From Macrolepiota albuminosa (Eukaryota; Basidiomycota; Agaricomycetes; Agaricales; Agaricaceae), in contig JAMWFC010000082.1 in assembly GCA_027475525.1 (NCBI GenBank), forward strand, positions 1,550,001 through 1,614,000: a stretch of 64,000 bases of DNA, given 5' to 3'. The position numbers and the translations under genes are program-made. Under the pieces are notes generated by a model that saw only the letters and a list, made by a program, of their open reading frames with translations, made no database searches and was not told the origin of the DNA. Positions 58,734 to 64,000 of the stretch are shown one piece after another (position 1 is the stretch's first letter; every line of letters begins with the position of its first letter).

Positions 58734-61161
58734 TTGGCAGAAGGCATAGCTCCTTCCCACCCATCAACTCCTCAACCACCTGGTGCCTTACCAGGTCTAT
58801 CTCTTGCACAGGAACTACAGAACACCACTGTAAACAAATTTCCTGGTTGCTTCCTGCACTCTCTAGATTTTAGTGCCAACAATCTCTTAGTGTTGCTGCT
58901 AGCCGTACCACAACCTGTTACCCCCTCTACTCCTTTAACTACCCTTTCTCAGCTTGTTATTTCCCTTACCCCATCATCAATTCCCAGAATTCCTTCCTTA
59001 ATTCTCTCACCGCTACTGTCTCCACTGCACAGCAGTACCATTGCTATGGAACTACCTCCTCAGCATATGCCGCTGCACAACCATTTCTCTGCGCCGAAGT
59101 GGAATAAGTCCAAACCACAGGACCTCTTCCAATATTTCAAGAAATTAGAATATTTGTTTAGGGACTGTGGGGTTACCGACCTCACTCAAATGAAGGAATA
59201 CATGGCACGCTACGTCTTGTACAACATGGCAGAAACCTGGACTGGACTTTCCAAGTTTGCTGCTCTAGTGCCTGTGTAAGGACGACCTCTAGAGGCTGTG
59301 GCTCAGTCACACAGCTGGCAGAGGGAGATCCAAAGTGTATTAGAATATATACTGACAATATCAAGGTAGCTACTCACCTGGCAGAGGGAGATCCAAAGAG
59401 AACAAGTCTAGGGATTCTCTATGCCAGGTTGGACGCTTCTGGGGCCTCTGAAGCATGGGAAACAACTGTACAGTACAACAAAACCTTAAAAACTCAAAAA
59501 TTGCCTACACAAACACTTGTACAAATAAGGGGCAAACTCTGGCAAACTCTGGCTTATATAAGCAGTCTGGAAGCGGTGCTGAGTGGGCCCACACTTGTCT
59601 GAATGGTGGCTAAAGAACCAGAGCATCTCAAGGGCTGAGAGTAGTACTAACAGATAGTGTTGAAAGAATAGAAACAGTGAAATGAAATAATGTCAGAAGA
59701 AATAAGAGAATGAATGGAAGGAGAGTGAAGAGATAAGGAGTGAGAAAAGGAAGAAATGAGGAGTCCCCTGACAGCCTGGCACTCAACCAGCTACTGGTGC
59801 TACCTACAAAGAATAGAAAATGGCAGTCATCAAGCTCTACCCTGGTGCTGAGGAAGCTACCTGGTACACGGTAAATGAACTCCACAAACTTGTTCAGGAC
59901 TCTTTTGACAATGGCACATACTCCCTTGGCACATTCTCCACATACTATCAGGAATTCCAGAAGGTTGCCAGATGGCTCTTACAGAATGGTAAACTCTACA
60001 TTAAAGAGGAATGGTCGCCTATTTCAACAAGGCATCCTGACCTTGCTATGGACTTGTATCGTTAGGCATTTGGAAATGACCCACCATCCTGAGAAACCTT
60101 ATGTGGTTGCCAACGTCTTTGAGGCAGGTAAATGGATTTTGAAAGGTACTGACATAGGCATTGGCATTGGCATGCAACATGCTAGGACGACTCGACCCAA
60201 GCACCCCAATAAAATCCTTCCCATCCCGATTCCTGCTGCTCCTCCTGCTGCCAACTTTGTTAAGAAAGAAGACCTCAATGCTGCCATCAATGCTGCCGTC
60301 ACCTCTATTATAACCCAAATTGAGACAATGATTGCCACCAGTATGACTGCCAATTGCATTGCTAATGTTTCCAGATCCAACCTTTGCCACTTCTGTGGTG
60401 AAATTGGGCATACAATGATGCAAAGACGCTGTGCCACCCTGAAAAACTATATTCAGCAAGGTAAAGTTCGAAGGGCTATTGACAGCAAGGTTGTGTTGAC
60501 TACTGACACCATCATCCCAAACTACCTGGAGCTCAAGACCTACCAGGAATGGGTAGACAAATGGCACAGACACAATCCAGGACAAATCATTACTGGCATG
60601 CTTTCAGGCAACGCTAATCCTGATCCTGACCAGGCAGCACAGCAACAGATGATCTATGAGGTTCTGCATTTTGACAGCATTGGTGACTGTCCTGGCTTCT
60701 CTTGGAAAGAGCGCATCTCCAAGCTGGAACAGAAACTAAACTTGCTTAAGAATCAGATATTTGATGGGGTCAAGATTAAACAGCCCAAGCAGCCTCTTTG
60801 TGGTTACAAGCCGATGCCAACCCCTAGCAACCCTTCTGCATCTTTGGTTCCTAATGCTCTGCCTGCTCCTGCCGCTTCAGCAATGCCAGCCACACCCACT
60901 CCTGCTATACTGCTGACCATGTTTAATCCTGTTTCTGACACTCCCTTACCACCCCTTCATCCTTATGCTGGTCTATCCAATAGGTATCATGCTTCCACCC
61001 AATGTAACTTTGCCACTTCTGAGAAATGCCCTAAAGACAGTTACCGTACTACTGTGCCAATTTTCGACATTGAGAAATCCAACCACATCTTTAGCTGCAT
61101 TATAAAAACACCCATCCATGCTCTCAGTAGAAGAACTCTGCAGTATTGCATCAGATGTTAG
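58734..61161 (+). pseudogene. A3 gag, split by a solo LTR
   Basis: The first part (58734-59279) has HPSTPQPPGALPGL, KKLEYLFRDCG and MAETWTGLSKFAAL. After the solo LTR it continues MAVIKLYPGAEEATWYTVN, with a shift near 59990. The rest (to 61161) has EAGKWILKGTDIGIGIGM, a Pro/Ala-rich linker, a Cys/His cluster CHFCGEIGH...RRC whose last spacing is two residues longer than a standard CCHC, and a coiled-coil-like stretch (ERISKLEQKLNLLKNQI). Confidence 0.8.
59275..59773 (-). repeat. Solo Gypsy C LTR inside A3 gag
   Basis: 499 bp on the minus strand (the plus strand reads TGTAAGG...GTCCCCTGACA), flanked by GCCTG at 59270-59274 and 59774-59778. It is nearly identical to the solo LTR at 47140-47638, which suggests a young insertion into an old element. 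Confidence 0.95.
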
Positions 61162-64000
61162 GAACCAAGTCAAAATGGCAGTTACTCCCTGGCGTCTCTT
61201 AGCAACTACCATTACCGAGGTCAATGAATTGGACGACACACTTCCTGGTTTCTCTGTCACTGCTGACACTCCAGTTACCATCAGCACCAATACTCTCTCA
61301 GCCAAATCTGTTGCAAATGCCACTTCTGTCAACTTAGTAGAGACATATATGAGGTTGCTAGAACAAGGAGAGGACCCTGCCATTCTTACTGTCACTCAGA
61401 ATTTGCATGCCATCAGATCTGTCATGCTTACCATCAACAACAACAAGAGTGAGATAGAGGCCATTGTGGACAGCGGCTCCCAGATTATCTATATGGCTGT
61501 GGAAATCGCTAACAACCTAGAATTGATTTATGATCCCAATGTCATTCTGAACATGCAGAGTGCTAACAGTACAGTGGACAGATTGCTTGGACTCACCAAG
61601 AATGTACCATGCACCATTGGCAACATTACATTTTATCTCCAGATTCACATTCTACATTCTCCTGCTTACGACCTCCTCTTTGGTTGACTATTTGACATCT
61701 TAGCATGTTCCATGGTCAAGACTCTTACCGACAAAGAAACAACTTTGACCATTAGCAACCTCAATTCTGGCATCTGATGCACTGTACTGACATTCCCTAA
61801 AGGACAATGGAAAGGTACATGCAGAAAGCCACCAGAGTTCACTGAACATCATGCCAGTGAACATCCTCACTGATGTTTTCACAGACCATTGAGGTGATTG
61901 GCAACAATCATGGAGATGTAGTGCTAACACTAGAATATGACCATGCTAGTGGTCTTGTACATATTTTGCAAACAGCTTTTCTTGCTACTGAAGTACTTTC
62001 TACTATACCTAATTCCGTCACTGAAAATTCCCAGAAAACTCCACAAAACCTTACCAATTCCTCTCTTGTCTACTTGTACCTTATGACCTCAGACTCTTTC
62101 CAGAAAATCACTACAAAAGACACATATCTCACCACTTTTCCTGGAGCTTCTGCTCCTGCCATTCTTGGACTTTCTGTTCCCCACTCTCTTGTTATCAATT
62201 CTGATTCCCTTTCTGCCCCTGTTTATAATAATACTAACATTTTTAAGAGGAAAGGGGTACAGGTAAAAAAGAAATATAAGCCCGTTGCATTTAAAATCAA
62301 ACCTGTTGCTGCCCACTCACTTGAAACTTTCCAAATCAAATGCCATATTCTTGGTGACCCTCTTGCTGACATTCCAACTCTCATGCCACATCTGATGCCC
62401 TTCTGACCAACAGGACGCTTTACCGCTGAATGCCAACAGCAATTTGCCAAGGACCATGACACTAGTTTCCTCATCAAGAACGAAATGAATGTCCTTACTG
62501 ACCTTGTCACTAAGCAGAATCAGGCCTTTGCCTGGGAAGACTCTGAACATGGCAGTTTGTGCACAGACTTCTTCCTGCCTGTGGTAATTCCTACTATTCC
62601 TCATGTGCCATGGACTGAACATAACAGATCCTTGCCGTCCGGTATTAAGGCTGAGGTCTGTCAGATTATATGCACCAAGATACAAGCTAGTGTCTACGAG
62701 CCATCTTACTGCTCCCAGCTGATTCTGTGTACTCAAGAAAAATGGTAACTTGCATATTGTTCACAGTTTAGAGCCACTAAATAGGGTTACCATTCAGCAC
62801 TCTGGCATGCCTCCTTTTCCTGACCACATTGCTGAGTCCTTTGTCAGGTGAATCTGTGGTGCCACTCTTGATCTCTATGTTGGCTATGACAAGTGCCTGA
62901 TCCATCCCTCTTCTTGTGACCTTACCATGTTCCAAACTCTATTTGGCGCCTTGCACCTAGTTACACTCCCTATAGGCTAGACTAACTCAGTCCTTATCTT
63001 TCATGATGACATCATATTTATCCTCCAACCTGAGATCCCTCATAATGTGCTTAGCTTCATTGATAACATTGGCATTAAAGGCCCCAAGAACTGGCGACTC
63101 ATTGATGGCTTACTGGAAAAGCATCCCAATAATCATAATATATGCTTAGTGCTCTGGAACTTTTTTCAGCTCCTCAATCAGGTTTTCTAGTATATGAAGT
63201 ATAGCAGTGGGACCTTTAGCAGTCACAAGCTCCTTTTCTGTATGCCAAGATTCAAAATTCTGCTGCCTGACAAGTCTTGCCTAGTGCTTCTTGAGCACTG
63301 AGGTTCTTGCTGTGACTTATCTGAAGTCTGCGCCTTTCTGGGCACTGTTGGCATTCTCCATATATTTGTCAAGAACTTTGCACATCATGCCCATCACCTT
63401 ATTTGACTCACTTGTGCTAATAAATCCTTTGAGTTTGGCCCAGACCAAGTCAACTCCCAACACAACCTCATCAAAGCACTGAAAGATGCCAAGCCACTTG
63501 TTCCTATTGACTATGCCTCTGCTGACCCTGTCATTTTAGCTGTTGACACCTCCTATATTGCTGTCGGCTATTTTCTCTGTCAGTGCCTTAGCGACAACTG
63601 GAAACAACACCATTACAACCGCTTTGGATCTATTACGCTTAACAACTGGGAATCATGCTACAGTCAGCTGAAGTTAGAACTCTATAGTCTGTTCAAGGTG
63701 TTTCAAGCGCTAAGGATGTACCTTATTGGTGTGCACAACCTTATTGTCAAGGTGGATGCTAGGTACATCAAGGGTATGCTCCAAAACCCTGACATTCAGC
63801 CATTGGCTAGCTTGGATGATAGCTATCCTTATGTTTCACTTTGAGCTGGTTCATGTTAAGGGCACCTTCCATGGACCAGACGGTCTCTCTAGGCAACCTT
63901 GGCAGCCTGGCAACCCAGCAATAGATCCTGATGATGATAGTGACTTTGAAGATTGGGTTGACCGCTTACATGGCTTTATGCACCTTATTCAACAATCCAT
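61162..64000 (+). pseudogene. A3 pol: protease, reverse transcriptase, RNase H
   Basis: Protease motif EAIVDSGSQIIYMA (about 61455-61496) lies in the frame 61118-61687. Linker frames follow at 61873-62406 and 62485-62748. The reverse transcriptase is spread over 62745-63200 with stops: segments LHIVHSLEPLNRVTI, GATLDLYVGYDKCLI, FGALHLVTLPIG and the active-site box IFHDDIIFIL, where His replaces the usual middle residue but both Asp remain. RNase H-like segments (ILAVDTSYIAVGYFLCQ, ESCYSQLKLELYSLFK) lie at 63530-63710. Integrase lies beyond the window. Confidence 0.8.

Larger units (their letters stand above)
57677..64000 (+). mobile_element. Gypsy element A3, runs off the window
   Basis: The 5' LTR is 57677-58651 (975 bp, TGATAGGACC...GGCATCATCA). 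A primer site beginning about TTGGAGCCCACTGC (58653 on) follows. Gag starts at 58734, is interrupted by a solo C LTR (59275-59773) and resumes to about 61161. Protease, reverse transcriptase and RNase H follow to the window end. Stops and shifts are common, so the copy is dead. It shows what A1 lost between gag and pol end. Confidence 0.85.

Overview
The window looks like nuclear DNA of a mushroom-forming basidiomycete (Agaricomycetes). Genes are split by many introns of about 41-62 nt (100 nt in one uncertain case) with GT...AG borders, the proteins resemble agaricomycete families, and the right half is packed with fungal LTR retrotransposons. There are no operons, CRISPR arrays or other bacterial features. 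All exon borders were worked out by eye from reading frame, splice signals and family conservation, without transcripts.

Host block, 1-18.6 kb: dynactin subunit p62/DCTN4 (+, 5 exons); a two-helix membrane protein (+, 1 exon); two tandem arrestin-like paralogs with the same 5-exon layout (+); a membrane-anchored A1 aspartic protease (+, 6 exons); a heme oxygenase (-, 4 exons); a three-finger CCCH protein (-, about 9 exons) interrupted by an exact 77-bp tandem duplication; and a PA-TM-RING ubiquitin ligase (-, 4 exons). A 501-bp Mutator-like deletion derivative with 9-bp target duplications lies at 16.4-16.9 kb.

Transition, 18.6-28.3 kb: a solo Copia LTR (20957-21279) and a complete Copia element (21513-26481, - strand, 320-bp LTRs, target duplication AGTAG). 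The Copia gag-pol frame is kept end to end but has five in-frame stops. Its primer site matches the anticodon arm of initiator tRNA-Met and contains the gag start codon.

Retrotransposon sea, 28.3-51.2 kb and 53.4-64 kb: three Gypsy families, called A, B and C here. A1 (from 28354) lost most of pol and carries an antisense gene-like segment with a Cys-rich cluster. B1 (- strand) lies inside the 3' LTR of A1 and has a large extra ORF of about 1,080 codons between pol and the 3' LTR, the env position. C (39512-46373) is nearly full length and has a solo LTR of its own family inside pol; two more solo C LTRs lie at 47140 and 59275. A3 (from 57677) runs off the right end. A dead tyrosine recombinase of Crypton/DIRS type lies at 48.5-49.5 kb. 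Much of this DNA is visibly poor in CG and its stops are mostly C-to-T type changes, suggesting CpG-directed mutation.

An isolated 5-exon gene of unknown function (51932-52786) sits on a roughly 2-kb island of ordinary-composition DNA within the repeats.
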